64,000 nucleotides of DNA from Roseateles amylovorans (GCF_025398155.2 NZ_CP104562.2:682001-746000), one strand, 5' to 3'. Shown: positions 9,251-22,686, counted from the stretch's first letter. Notes: generated by a model not told the origin, from the sequence alone. Translations and numbers: made by a program.

Positions 9251-9835
9251 ATGAGCGAAGATCAAAACGTCGTTGCGACCGAGTCGACCGCCCCCGCAGG
9301 CCTGCCCAAGCGCTGGTATGTGGTGCATGCCTATTCCGGCATGGAGAAGGCTGTCGAGCGCAATCTGCGCGAGCGCATTGATCGCGCCGGCATGCAAGAC
9401 AAGTTCGGTCGCATCCTGGTGCCGACCGAGGAAGTCGTTGAGTTGAAGAACGGCAAGAAGGCCGTGACCGAACGTCGCTTCTTCCCTGGCTACGTCTTGG
9501 TCGAGATGGTGATGGAAGACGACACCTGGCACTTGGTGAAGCACACCTCGAAGGTGACTGGCTTTGTCGGTGGCGCCAAGAATCGCCCGGCTCCGATTTC
9601 GGAAGCCGAGGTCATGAAGATCGTCAACCAGATGCAAGAAGGTGTGGACAAGCCGCGCCCGAAGGTGGAGTGGGTGGTTGGCGAGATCGTCCGTGTCAAG
9701 GAAGGTCCGTTCACCGACTTCAACGGCAGCATCGAGGAAGTCAACTACGACAAGTCGAAGCTGCGCGTGTCGGTCACGATCTTCGGTCGTGCGACGCCGG
9801 TGGAGCTTGACTTCGCCCAGGTCGAAAAGGTCTGA
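9251..9835 (+). CDS. nusG: Transcription termination/antitermination factor NusG
   Basis: The product has 194 residues. The NGN domain begins KRWYVVHAYSGMEK and contains FFPGYVLVEM; the C-terminal KOW domain reads GEIVRVKEGPF...GSIEEVN. NusG binds the RNA polymerase clamp and links it to Rho or the ribosomal S10/NusE. It starts 24 bp after secE. The length is slightly above the E. coli 181 because of an N-terminal tail. Confidence 0.97.
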   Translation: MSEDQNVVATESTAPAGLPKRWYVVHAYSGMEKAVERNLRERIDRAGMQDKFGRILVPTEEVVELKNGKKAVTERRFFPGYVLVEMVMEDDTWHLVKHTSKVTGFVGGAKNRPAPISEAEVMKIVNQMQEGVDKPRPKVEWVVGEIVRVKEGPFTDFNGSIEEVNYDKSKLRVSVTIFGRATPVELDFAQVEKV

Positions 9836-9851
9836 TCTGCTGAGGGGCCAT

Positions 9852-9878
9852 TTGGCGGCGTATGCCGCCTTTGGTCTT
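9852..9878 (+). terminator. Hairpin between nusG and rplK
   Basis: GGCGGC-GTAT-GCCGCC followed by TTTGGTCTTT lies just after nusG. The interrupted T tract makes it a weak terminator or an attenuator before the ribosomal part of the operon. Confidence 0.4.
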
Positions 9879-10055
9879 TCCGGACAGTGAAACACGAGTG
9901 TGAGAGCGCTCGGTGGCGCGAGTCACAAAGCTCTCCGTAACCAGTCCGCAACGAGAGGCGGACAAGAGGAGCAAGGGTAAGGACTCGCGTCCGAGCCCCT
10001 TGCGCTGGCACTCAGGTGATGCGGCGAGGCCGTTGCATCGCTTTCAGGAGAAAGT

Positions 10056-10487
10056 ATGGCCAAGAAGATTATCGGCTTCATCAAGCTGCAAATCCCGGCT
10101 GGCAAGGCGAATCCGTCGCCTCCGGTCGGTCCCGCGCTGGGTCAGCGTGGTCTGAACATCATGGAATTCTGCAAGGCGTTCAACGCCCAAACGCAGAGCT
10201 ATGAGCCGGGCCTCAAGTTGCCGGTCGTGATCACCGCCTTCGCGGACAAGAGCTTCACCTTCGTGATCAAGTCGCCTCCGGCGACCGTGCTGATCAAGAA
10301 GGCAGCGAAGATCGACAAGGGTTCGCAGCGTCCCCATCTGGACAAGGTCGGCAAACTGACCCGTGCCCAGCTGGAAGAGATCGCCAAGACCAAGCAAAAA
10401 GACCTGACGGCCGCCGACATGGACGCTGCCGTTCGCACCATCGCTGGCTCTGCCCGTTCGATGGGCATCATCGTGGAGGGTGTCTGA
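10056..10487 (+). CDS. rplK: 50S ribosomal protein L11
   Basis: The product has 143 residues (E. coli 142). The N-terminus carries KLQIPAGKANPSPPVGPALGQRG, the thiopeptide-binding Pro-rich region, and the C-terminal rRNA-binding domain ends GSARSMGIIVEGV. L11 forms the GTPase-associated centre with 23S rRNA and is needed for RelA activation. The ATG follows CAGGAG. The 220-bp leader from nusG is where L1 would be expected to repress rplKA by family precedent, but no L1 site was identified here. Confidence 0.98.
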   Translation: MAKKIIGFIKLQIPAGKANPSPPVGPALGQRGLNIMEFCKAFNAQTQSYEPGLKLPVVITAFADKSFTFVIKSPPATVLIKKAAKIDKGSQRPHLDKVGKLTRAQLEEIAKTKQKDLTAADMDAAVRTIAGSARSMGIIVEGV

Positions 10488-10488
10488 C

Positions 10489-11196
10489 ATGGCCAAGCTG
10501 ACCAAGCGTCAAAAAGCCCTTCAGGGCAAGGTCGAGTCGACCAAGCTGTATCCGCTGAGCGATGCGCTGAACCTGGTCAAGGACTGCGCAACCGCCAAGT
10601 TCGATGAAGCCATCGATGTGTCCATTCAACTGGGCGTCGATGCGAAGAAGTCGGATCAAGTGGTTCGTGGCGCGGTCGTGATGCCCAACGGCATCGGCAA
10701 GACCACCCGTGTCGCCGTGTTCGCCCAAGGTGCCAAGGCTGAAGAAGCCCGTGCCGCTGGTGCTGACGTCGTCGGTATGGAAGACCTGGCTGAGCGCGTC
10801 AAGGCGGGCGACATGCCCTTCGACGTCGTGATCGCCTCGCCCGACACCATGCGTGTTGTCGGTACCCTGGGTCAGATCCTGGGCCCGCGTGGCCTGATGC
10901 CGAACCCGAAGGTCGGCACCGTGACCCCGGACGTCGCCACCGCTGTCAAGAACGCGAAGGCTGGTCAAGTCCAGTTCCGCGTTGACAAGGCCGGCATCAT
11001 CCACGGCACGATCGGCCGTCGTTCGTTCGACACCGACAAGCTGGAAGGCAATCTGCGCGCGCTGATCGAGGCCCTGAACAAGGCCAAGCCGGCGTCGAGC
11101 AAGGGCATCTACCTGCGCAAGATCGCTGTGTCGTCGACCATGGGCGTGGGTGCTCGTGTGGACGTCGCAACGGTCAATGCCACGGCAGCCGCCTAA
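10489..11196 (+). CDS. rplA: 50S ribosomal protein L1
   Basis: The product has 235 residues, the family length. Typical L1 segments are GKTTRVAVFA, LGQILGPRGLMPNPKVGTVT and GTIGRRSF. It binds the L1 stalk of 23S rRNA and in many bacteria represses its own rplKA mRNA. The ATG at 10489 is chosen over a GTG at 10480 because GGAGGG ends right at that GTG. It begins 1 bp after the rplK stop, so the two are translationally coupled. Confidence 0.97.
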   Translation: MAKLTKRQKALQGKVESTKLYPLSDALNLVKDCATAKFDEAIDVSIQLGVDAKKSDQVVRGAVVMPNGIGKTTRVAVFAQGAKAEEARAAGADVVGMEDLAERVKAGDMPFDVVIASPDTMRVVGTLGQILGPRGLMPNPKVGTVTPDVATAVKNAKAGQVQFRVDKAGIIHGTIGRRSFDTDKLEGNLRALIEALNKAKPASSKGIYLRKIAVSSTMGVGARVDVATVNATAAA

Positions 11197-11572
11197 GACT
11201 CTGCCTCCGGCTGAACTCAAATGAGGTGCGACGCGAGTCTGGCGTTGCGCTGATGAATTGGTGGGCTGAGGCTCGATGGAAGTCTGTCCTTGCGGGCCTT
11301 CTTCTGCCGGCTGGCTGGCTTGGCGCTTCCAGGCGCCGGGTCTGTCGGTCGATTCGAGTCCAGGTCATCCAAGACCGCTGGCGTGAGCTCCCGCAGTTTG
11401 GGGTGATCGCTTAATCGACGACCCGGTCGTCGGCCAGCGCAGATGGCGGTCCCGCTGAAAGGTTTGCTGTCCCGGTTCTCTGGGGAAGTTTCCTGACAGA
11501 AGGTCGCTGAATCCGGTGCCCGCGCGGTGGCGATTCGTCGCTGCTTCAAGGGCGTAATGTGAGGAGTAGACC
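11197..11572 (+). ncRNA. rplJ leader region (L10 autoregulatory leader expected)
   Basis: These 376 bp between rplA and rplJ have no credible gene. Several GC-rich inverted repeats are visible, such as GCTTCCAGGCGCC and GACGACCCGGTCGTCGGCC, consistent with a structured leader. In other bacteria L10-(L7/L12)4 binds here to repress rplJL. The L10-leader identity is inferred from position and was not checked by a covariance model. Confidence 0.5.
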
Positions 11573-12103
11573 TTGAGTCTCAATCGCAACGAGAAGGCAG
11601 CCGTTGTGTCGGACGTGGCAGCGCAAGCTGCCAAGTCGCAGACGCTGGCGCTGGCCGAGTACCGTGGCCTCACCGTGGAAGCCTTGAACAAGCTGCGCGT
11701 CGATGCGCGTGCCAAGGGTGTTTATCTTCATGTGCTGAAGAACACCCTGGCCCGTCGTGCCGTCGCCGGTACCTCGTTCGAGGCCGCCTCGGAGGCCATG
11801 GTCGGTCCGCTGATCTACGGCTTTTCGGAAGATGCTGTCGCGGCTGCCAAAGTCATCGCTGACTTTGCCAAGACCAACGACAAGCTCGTCATCAAGGGCG
11901 GCGCCTACGGTGGCAAGGCTCTGGATGTCGCCGGCGTGAAGGCGCTGGCTTCGGTCCCGAGCAAGGAAGTGCTGCTGTCGCAGATCGCTGGCCTGCTGCT
12001 GTCGCCGGTGCAACGCACCGCGGCCGTGCTGGCAGCTCTGGCTCAGCAAAAGGGTGGCGGCGCCGAAGCCGAAACCCCGGCCGAAGCTCCGGCCGCTGCC
12101 TGA
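11573..12103 (+). CDS. rplJ: 50S ribosomal protein L10
   Basis: The product has 176 residues. The N-terminal domain carries LAEYRGLTVEALNKLR and LHVLKNTLARRA, which bind 23S rRNA; the C-terminal helix docks L7/L12 dimers. The start is a TTG codon, supported by GAGGAG 7 nt upstream and by the usual MSLNRNEK N-terminus. A rare start codon and a long leader fit translational feedback control. The Ala/Glu-rich tail makes it slightly longer than the E. coli 165. Confidence 0.96.
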   Translation: MSLNRNEKAAVVSDVAAQAAKSQTLALAEYRGLTVEALNKLRVDARAKGVYLHVLKNTLARRAVAGTSFEAASEAMVGPLIYGFSEDAVAAAKVIADFAKTNDKLVIKGGAYGGKALDVAGVKALASVPSKEVLLSQIAGLLLSPVQRTAAVLAALAQQKGGGAEAETPAEAPAAA

Positions 12104-12151
12104 CCGACGCAACCCCTGCGCAAGCAATCTATCTGTTTTTAGGAAACTATC

Positions 12152-12532
12152 ATGGCATTCGATAAAGACGCTTTCCTGGCTGCCCTGGACAGCATGACCG
12201 TTCTGGAACTGAACGATCTGGTCAAGGCAATTGAAGAGAAGTTTGGCGTGTCCGCCGCTTCGATGGCTGCTCCCGCTGCTGGTGGCGCCGCCGCCGGCGG
12301 TGCTGCTGCCGCCGAAGAGAAGACCGAGTTCAACGTGGTGCTGACCGAAGCCGGCGCCAACAAGGTCTCCGTCATCAAGGCCGTGCGCGAAATCACCGGC
12401 CTGGGTCTGAAGGAAGCCAAGGACCTGGTCGACGGCGCTCCGAAGCCCGTCAAGGAAGGCATCTCCAAGGCCGACGCCGAAGCTGCCAAGAAGAAGCTGG
12501 AAGAAGCCGGCGCCAAGGTCGAACTCAAGTAA
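12152..12532 (+). CDS. rplL: 50S ribosomal protein L7/L12
   Basis: The product has 126 residues. The N-terminal dimerisation domain (FLAALDSMTVLELNDLVKAIEE) is followed by an Ala/Gly hinge at about 38-54 and a C-terminal domain with VIKAVREITGLGLKEAKDLVD, which contacts EF-Tu and EF-G. It is present in multiple copies on the ribosomal stalk. The gene follows rplJ by 48 bp with AGGAAACT upstream of the ATG. Confidence 0.98.
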   Translation: MAFDKDAFLAALDSMTVLELNDLVKAIEEKFGVSAASMAAPAAGGAAAGGAAAAEEKTEFNVVLTEAGANKVSVIKAVREITGLGLKEAKDLVDGAPKPVKEGISKADAEAAKKKLEEAGAKVELK

Positions 12533-12950
12533 GACCTTGTGGAGCGAGGGCGGTTCTGCCGCTCGGCTCCTGTCGACGAGAGGGGTGGTCCCATGGGGCC
12601 TCCCCTTTCCTCGTTTCAGGGTGGCTGGTTTTTGCAGCGCCCACTCGGGGTAATCCCCGGGGCATTTCAGGTTGACAAAGCGCACCTGAAAGCATCGTGC
12701 TGTATCATGTGCGGTTCTTTCAAGTGTTCTCTGATCCGACTGCAGAGAACGGTTTGGTCGGGCCGCGGTCCGGTCGTGCGGGATGCCAGGGTTGCAGAGG
12801 TGCAACGCCTCATGGGTCCCGTCCGGCTGCCGGGGTTGTCCGCCAGCGGTTGGTAGTGGCCAACCACCAAGCTTCGGGTGCAATGCCCGAACAGCCAGTC
12901 GCCGACGCAGCGCGCCTCGCGGCCAGGGGCGCGCTCGACACGGAGTGTTT
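12533..12950 (+). other. rplL-rpoB intergenic leader
   Basis: These 418 bp contain a strong hairpin near the 5' end (see the attenuator at 12581) and no credible gene. An in-frame extension of rpoB runs through the last 168 bp, but its residues are not RpoB-like. In E. coli the same gap holds an attenuator and an RNase III site that reduce rpoBC expression relative to ribosomal genes. A TTGACA at 12672 has no -10 at proper spacing. Confidence 0.6.
12581..12608 (+). terminator. Attenuator hairpin between rplL and rpoB
   Basis: AGGGG-T-GGTCC pairs with GGGCC-T-CCCCT, with one T-T mismatch and a tiny loop, followed by TT, CCTCG and TTT. The stem is very stable but the T tract is broken, as expected for partial termination before rpoBC. 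Confidence 0.6.
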
Positions 12951-17072
<4,122 letters not shown>

Positions 17073-17093
17073 GCATAGGAACAGGAGAGACAC

Positions 17094-20000
17094 ATGAAAG
17101 GTTTGCTGGACCTGTTCAAGCAATTCACCCCGGACGAGCATTTCGACGCGATCAAGATCGGGCTGGCCTCGCCCGAAAAGATCCGTTCGTGGTCGTTCGG
17201 TGAGGTGAAGAAGCCCGAGACCATCAACTACCGGACGTTCAAGCCGGAACGTGATGGCCTGTTCTGCGCCAAGATCTTCGGCCCGATCAAGGACTACGAG
17301 TGCCTGTGCGGCAAGTACAAGCGCCTGAAGCACCGCGGCGTGATCTGCGAGAAGTGCGGCGTTGAAGTCACCCAGACCAAGGTGCGTCGCGAGCGCATGG
17401 GTCACATCGACCTGGCCGCGCCCTGCGCCCACATCTGGTTCCTGAAGTCGCTCCCGTCGCGTCTGGGCATGGTGCTCGACATGACGCTGCGTGACATCGA
17501 ACGCGTCCTCTACTTCGAGGCGTATGTGATCGTCGATCCGGGCATGACCCCGCTGAAGAAATTCGGCATCATGTCCGAGGACGACTACGACGCGAAGCGT
17601 GTCGAGTACGGTGACGAGTTCGTTGCGCTGATGGGTGCCGAAGGCATCCAGAAGCTGCTGGCCGAGATGGATCTCGATGTCGAGATCGATCGCCTGCGCA
17701 ACGACATGACCGGCTCCGAGCTGAAGATCAAGAAGAATTCCAAGCGCCTCAAGGTGATGGAAGCCTTCAAACGTTCGGGCATCAAGCCGAACTGGATGGT
17801 GCTGGAAGTTCTGCCTGTGCTGCCGCCGGACCTGCGTCCGCTGGTGCCGCTGGACGGCGGTCGCTTCGCGACCTCTGACCTGAACGACCTGTATCGCCGC
17901 GTCATCAACCGCAACAACCGTCTGGCCCGTCTGCTCGAGCTGAAGGCACCTGAAATCATCGTGCGCAACGAAAAGCGCATGCTGCAGGAAGCCGTCGACT
18001 CGTTGCTGGACAACGGTCGTCGCGGCAAGGCCATGACCGGCGCGAACAAGCGCGCGCTGAAGTCCCTGGCCGACATGATCAAGGGCAAGAGCGGCCGGTT
18101 CCGTCAGAACTTGCTGGGCAAGCGGGTCGACTACTCCGGTCGTTCGGTCATCACCGTGGGCCCGACGCTCAAGCTGCATCAGTGCGGTCTGCCCAAGCTG
18201 ATGGCGCTGGAGCTGTTCAAGCCCTTCATCTTCTCGCGTCTGGAGGCGATGGGCATCGCCACCACCATCAAGGCGGCGAAGAAGGAAGTCGAATCCGGCA
18301 CCCCGGTCGTCTGGGACATCCTGGAAGAGGTCATCAAGGAGCATCCGGTTCTGCTGAACCGTGCGCCGACGCTGCACCGTCTGGGCATTCAGGCGTTCGA
18401 GCCCGTGCTGATCGAAGGCAAGGCCATCCAGCTGCATCCGCTCGTCTGCGCGGCGTTCAACGCCGACTTCGACGGTGACCAGATGGCCGTCCACGTGCCG
18501 CTGTCGATCGAAGCGCAGATGGAAGCCCGCGTGCTGATGCTGGCCTCCAACAACGTGCTGTTCCCGGCTTCCGGCGAACCGTCGATCGTCCCGTCGCAAG
18601 ACGTGGTGCTGGGTCTGTATTACGCGACCCGCGAACGCACCAACGGCAAGGGCGAGGGCATGGTGTTCTCGGACATTTCCGAGATGATCCGTGCGCTGGA
18701 CAACGGCGCCGTGGAGATCACCGCCAAGATCAGTGTCCGTCTGACCGAGTACGTCAAGGACAAGGATTCCAACGAGTGGGTTCCCGAGACCAAGCTGGTG
18801 GACACGACCGTCGGTCGTGCGCTGCTGTCGGAAATCCTGCCCAAGGGTCTGCCGTTCAGCAACATCAACAAGGCGCTGAAGAAGAAGGAAATCTCGCGCC
18901 TGATCAACACCTCCTTCCGCAAGTGCGGCCTGAAGGAAACCGTGGTGCTGGCAGACAAGCTGCTGCAGTCCGGTTTCAAGCTGGCCACCCGCGCGGGCAT
19001 CTCGATCGCCATCGACGACATGCTCGTGCCCAAGCAGAAGGCCGAGCTAATCGACCGCGCCGAGAAGGAAGTCAAGGAGATCGAGCAGCAGTACGTCTCG
19101 GGTCTCGTGACCGCCGGCGAGCGCTACAACAAGGTCGTCGACATCTGGGGCAAGACCGGTGACGAAGTCGGCAAGGTGATGATGTCGCAGCTGTCCAAGG
19201 AGAAGATCCTGGACCGCCACGGCAAGGAAGTGGAGCAGGAGTCGTTCAATTCCATCTACATGATGGCCGACTCCGGCGCCCGCGGTAGCGCCGCACAGAT
19301 TCGCCAGCTGGCGGGTATGCGGGGACTGATGGCCAAGCCGGATGGCTCGATCATCGAGACGCCGATTACCGCGAACTTCCGCGAAGGCCTGAACGTTCTG
19401 CAGTACTTCATCTCCACCCACGGTGCTCGTAAGGGCCTGGCGGATACGGCGCTGAAGACGGCGAACTCCGGCTACCTGACGCGTCGTCTGGTGGACGTGA
19501 CGCAGGATCTGGTCGTGACCGAATCCGATTGCGGCACCGACAACGGCATCAACATGCGCGCCCTGGTGGAAGGCGGAGAGGTGATCGAGTCCTTGCGTGA
19601 CCGCATCCTGGGTCGCGTGGCCGCGATTGATGTGGTGCATCCGGAGACCCAGTCGGTCCTGCTGGTCGCGGGCAGCATGCTCGACGAAGACACGCTGGAT
19701 GTGCTGGAAGCTGCCGGCGTGGACGAGGTCAAGGTCCGTACGCCGCTGACCTGCGGCACGCGTTTCGGCCTGTGCGCGAAGTGCTACGGCCGCGACCTGG
19801 GCCGTGGTGGTCTGGTCAACACCGGTGAAGCTGTGGGCGTGATTGCCGCGCAGTCGATCGGTGAGCCGGGCACGCAGCTGACGATGCGTACCTTCCACAT
19901 CGGTGGTGCGGCATCGCGAGCGGCAGTGGCCTCGAGCGTCGAAGCCAAGTCGGACGGCATCATCGGCTTCAACGCCACGATGCGCTACGTCACGAACGGC

Positions 20001-21314
20001 AAGGGCGACCTGGTGGTGATTTCGCGTTCCGGCGAAATCGTGATCAGCGACCCGCACGGCCGCGAGCGCGAGCGTCACAAGGTGCCTTACGGCGCCCTGT
20101 TGAACATCAAGGCCGACCAGACGATCAAGGCTGGCACGATCCTGGCGAACTGGGATCCGCTGACTCGCCCGATCATCACGGAATTCGCCGGTCAGGCGAA
20201 GTTCGAGAACGTCGAGGAAGGCGTCACCGTGGCCAAGCAGGTCGACGAGGTGACGGGTCTGTCCACGCTGGTCGTGATCGATCCGAAGCGTCGTGGTGCA
20301 GCCAAGGTGGTTCGTCCGCAGGTCAAGCTGCTGGATGCGAACGGTCAGGAAGTGAAGATCCCGGGTACCGATCACTCGGTGACCATCGGCTTCCAGGTCG
20401 GCTCGCTGATCCAGATCCGCGACGGTCAGGACCTCGCCCCAGGTGAAGTGCTGGCACGTATCCCGGTGGAAGGTCAGAAGACGCGTGACATTACCGGCGG
20501 TCTGCCGCGTGTGGCCGAGCTCTTCGAAGCCCGTTCGCCGAAGGATGCGGGTGCTCTGGCAGAACAGACTGGCACGGTCTCGTTCGGCAAGGAGACCAAG
20601 GGCAAGGTTCGCCTGGAGATCACTGATCCGGAAGGCCGCAAGCACGAGCTGCTGGTGCCCAAGGAAAAGAACATCCTGGTGCACGAAGGCCAGGTCGTGA
20701 ACCGCGGCGAACTGATCGTCGACGGTCCGGCGGATCCGCAGGACATCCTGCGCCTGCTGGGCATCGAGGAACTGGCGCGCTACATCGTCGACGAAGTCCA
20801 GGACGTCTATCGTCTGCAAGGCGTGAAGATCAACGACAAGCACATCGAGGTGATCGTTCGCCAGATGCTGCGTCGTGTGCAGATCGCCAACCCGGGTGAC
20901 TCGTCCTACATCGCTGGCGAGCAAGTCGAGCGCTCGGAGCTGCTGGACACCAACGACCGTCTGCGCGGTGAAGGCAAGATGATTGCCACCCACTCCGACG
21001 TGCTGCTGGGTATCACGAAGGCCTCGCTGTCAACGGATTCGTTCATCTCTGCGGCGTCGTTCCAGGAAACGACCCGCGTGCTGACCGAAGCCGCGATCAT
21101 GGGCAAGCGCGACGAGTTGCGCGGCCTGAAGGAAAACGTGATCGTGGGTCGTCTGATCCCGGCGGGTACCGGCATGGCCTTCCACCAGGCTCGCCGTGCC
21201 AAGGAAGAGATGGACGACGCCGAGCGCCGTTCCATCGCGATCCAGGAAGCCGAAGAGCTGGCGTCGGTGCAGTTGGCTGCGCTGGAACCGGGCGAGGGCG
21301 GTTCGGCCGAATAA
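17094..21314 (+). CDS. rpoC: DNA-directed RNA polymerase subunit beta'
   Basis: The product has 1406 residues (E. coli 1407). The zinc site is C70, C72, C85 and C88, the same numbering as E. coli. The magnesium-binding NADFDGDQ lies at 456-463. The bridge-helix/trigger-loop region and a second zinc ribbon (CGTRFGLCAKCYGRDL) are present. It forms the clamp and catalytic centre with beta. The ATG follows AGGAGAG, and a strong terminator follows the stop. Confidence 0.99.
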   Translation: MKGLLDLFKQFTPDEHFDAIKIGLASPEKIRSWSFGEVKKPETINYRTFKPERDGLFCAKIFGPIKDYECLCGKYKRLKHRGVICEKCGVEVTQTKVRRERMGHIDLAAPCAHIWFLKSLPSRLGMVLDMTLRDIERVLYFEAYVIVDPGMTPLKKFGIMSEDDYDAKRVEYGDEFVALMGAEGIQKLLAEMDLDVEIDRLRNDMTGSELKIKKNSKRLKVMEAFKRSGIKPNWMVLEVLPVLPPDLRPLVPLDGGRFATSDLNDLYRRVINRNNRLARLLELKAPEIIVRNEKRMLQEAVDSLLDNGRRGKAMTGANKRALKSLADMIKGKSGRFRQNLLGKRVDYSGRSVITVGPTLKLHQCGLPKLMALELFKPFIFSRLEAMGIATTIKAAKKEVESGTPVVWDILEEVIKEHPVLLNRAPTLHRLGIQAFEPVLIEGKAIQLHPLVCAAFNADFDGDQMAVHVPLSIEAQMEARVLMLASNNVLFPASGEPSIVPSQDVVLGLYYATRERTNGKGEGMVFSDISEMIRALDNGAVEITAKISVRLTEYVKDKDSNEWVPETKLVDTTVGRALLSEILPKGLPFSNINKALKKKEISRLINTSFRKCGLKETVVLADKLLQSGFKLATRAGISIAIDDMLVPKQKAELIDRAEKEVKEIEQQYVSGLVTAGERYNKVVDIWGKTGDEVGKVMMSQLSKEKILDRHGKEVEQESFNSIYMMADSGARGSAAQIRQLAGMRGLMAKPDGSIIETPITANFREGLNVLQYFISTHGARKGLADTALKTANSGYLTRRLVDVTQDLVVTESDCGTDNGINMRALVEGGEVIESLRDRILGRVAAIDVVHPETQSVLLVAGSMLDEDTLDVLEAAGVDEVKVRTPLTCGTRFGLCAKCYGRDLGRGGLVNTGEAVGVIAAQSIGEPGTQLTMRTFHIGGAASRAAVASSVEAKSDGIIGFNATMRYVTNGKGDLVVISRSGEIVISDPHGRERERHKVPYGALLNIKADQTIKAGTILANWDPLTRPIITEFAGQAKFENVEEGVTVAKQVDEVTGLSTLVVIDPKRRGAAKVVRPQVKLLDANGQEVKIPGTDHSVTIGFQVGSLIQIRDGQDLAPGEVLARIPVEGQKTRDITGGLPRVAELFEARSPKDAGALAEQTGTVSFGKETKGKVRLEITDPEGRKHELLVPKEKNILVHEGQVVNRGELIVDGPADPQDILRLLGIEELARYIVDEVQDVYRLQGVKINDKHIEVIVRQMLRRVQIANPGDSSYIAGEQVERSELLDTNDRLRGEGKMIATHSDVLLGITKASLSTDSFISAASFQETTRVLTEAAIMGKRDELRGLKENVIVGRLIPAGTGMAFHQARRAKEEMDDAERRSIAIQEAEELASVQLAALEPGEGGSAE

Positions 21315-21338
21315 GCCGAACGGATCTCCATCCGTCAG

Positions 21339-21373
21339 AGGCTGCCGTTCCGAAAGGGGCGGCAGCCTTTTTC
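21339..21373 (+). terminator. Intrinsic terminator after rpoC
   Basis: AGGCTGCC pairs with GGCAGCCT around a 14-base loop and is followed by five T. It ends the secE-rpoC transcription unit before the str operon. Confidence 0.93.
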
Positions 21374-21412
21374 CGTTCTAGCGCTGCCTGAAACCGCGGC
21401 GATCTTGTTGGG

Positions 21413-21910
21413 TCAGTCCAACGAGGAGCGCCGAGCCAGCCAAGCGCCCGGAGACAGGATGTCCAGCCCAAGTTTGGCGGCCCGCCTGGCTACTTTCAGC
21501 ACGGCGCGATCGCGAGAGATCAGGCAAGTCGGTTGGAGCGCGCACTGCGCAAGTGCCAGGTCGATGAACTTCTGATCATCTGGATCGCTGCAGCGGGGGC
21601 GCGCCATGCCCAGGATCGGGGCCTCGACGAATTGGCAATGACGGGAAAACACGTCATTCACTCGCTGCAGGTCGGGTGCGTAGGATGCCGCCACCCCGCG
21701 AGCAATGACATGGACCAATTCCCCCTTCATCGCCTGCGTCGCGATCCAACGTAAGCGCCCGCTCTCGATATCATCGATGAGTGGCGACAGGCTTGCCTCG
21801 CCAAACACCACCCAGTCCATGACGATCTGGGTGTCGAGAACGAGCACCGGGCTGACGAGCTGCTGCGGTGGTTGCGGGGCGTGCATGAGGGGGCAATCAG
21901 CGGCGGGCAT
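21413..21910 (-). CDS. PIN-domain protein (putative ribonuclease)
   Basis: The product has up to 165 residues. PIN-fold acidic positions are visible: VLDTQIVMD near the N-terminus, a middle Glu in MKGELVH, CSDPDDQKFIDLAL, and SRDRAVL near the end. These would coordinate a divalent metal for RNA cleavage. No antitoxin-like small gene is adjacent, so a toxin-antitoxin role is not supported. It lies antisense between rpoC and rpsL, an odd place in an otherwise co-directional block. The start could instead be the ATG eight codons downstream, at 21886. Confidence 0.75.
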   Translation of the reverse strand: MPAADCPLMHAPQPPQQLVSPVLVLDTQIVMDWVVFGEASLSPLIDDIESGRLRWIATQAMKGELVHVIARGVAASYAPDLQRVNDVFSRHCQFVEAPILGMARPRCSDPDDQKFIDLALAQCALQPTCLISRDRAVLKVARRAAKLGLDILSPGAWLARRSSLD

Positions 21911-21930
21911 GGGGCTCGGAGCATAGCGCC

Positions 21931-21960
21931 TTGTGTGGTTGCATCGAACTGGCCTACAAT
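21931..21960 (+). promoter_or_regulatory. Promoter of the str operon (rpsL)
   Basis: TTGTGT (21931-21936) and TACAAT (21955-21960) are spaced by 18 bp. The bases after the -10, CGCCGGCTCTTC, match other promoters in this window. Transcription would begin about 185 bp before rpsL and overlap the 5' end of the antisense PIN gene region. Confidence 0.65.
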
Positions 21961-22153
21961 CGCCGGCTCTTCAGCATGTCTTGATGCGCCCTCACGCCGC
22001 TTATCTGTGCGGGGTGGTGTTGATCCGAGCGTGGTGCCGCAAGGTGCTGCGCTTTTGTTGCTTGTGAAATCGGTCTCAATGGGTCGATTTCGGGCCGGAG
22101 TTGCATCCCCAAGGCCCGCTGAAGTTGTGACTTCAAACGGGAACAAGTTACTT

Positions 22154-22531
22154 ATGCCAACCATCAATCAACTCGTTCGCCACGGTCGCGAGACCGAGGT
22201 GACGAAATCCAAGTCGCCGGCTATGCAGTCGTGCCCGCAGCGCCGTGGCGTCTGCACCCGCGTGTACACCACCACCCCGAAAAAGCCGAACTCGGCGCTT
22301 CGTAAGGTGGCCAAGGTGCGCCTGACCAATGGTTTCGAGGTCATCTCGTACATCGGCGGTGAAGGCCACAACCTGCAGGAACACAGCGTCGTGCTGGTGC
22401 GCGGCGGTCGTGTCAAGGATCTGCCAGGTGTGCGTTACCACATCGTGCGCGGTTCGCTGGACCTGCAGGGCGTGAAGGATCGCAAGCAGTCGCGTTCCAA
22501 GTACGGCGCGAAGCGTCCAAAGAAGGCTTAA
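22154..22531 (+). CDS. rpsL: 30S ribosomal protein S12
   Basis: The product has 125 residues. MPTINQLVRHGRE is the standard N-terminus, which fixes the start at 22154 although the frame is open far upstream. The decoding-centre loops TPKKPNSALRK and GGRVKDLPGVRYH carry lysines typical of streptomycin-sensitive ribosomes. It is the first gene of the str operon. Confidence 0.98.
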   Translation: MPTINQLVRHGRETEVTKSKSPAMQSCPQRRGVCTRVYTTTPKKPNSALRKVAKVRLTNGFEVISYIGGEGHNLQEHSVVLVRGGRVKDLPGVRYHIVRGSLDLQGVKDRKQSRSKYGAKRPKKA

Positions 22532-22686
22532 TCAGCCAAGGTCTTGGTGGCCTGTCGGTCACCGAATTGTTGCGGTCCAGATGCATGTGCACTGGTCACC
22601 GAGTAAGTGGATCCCCCTGTCTGTCTGGTGGTGATCCGCGGCGGGGTGAAAGCCCTGACCAACTGAAGCATTGAAGGAAGAATCCC

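Noticed and set aside
12672..12708. TTGACA followed by TATCAT before rpoB
   Set aside because: The spacing is 25 bp, too long for a sigma-70 promoter. It may be chance, so no rpoB promoter is claimed.
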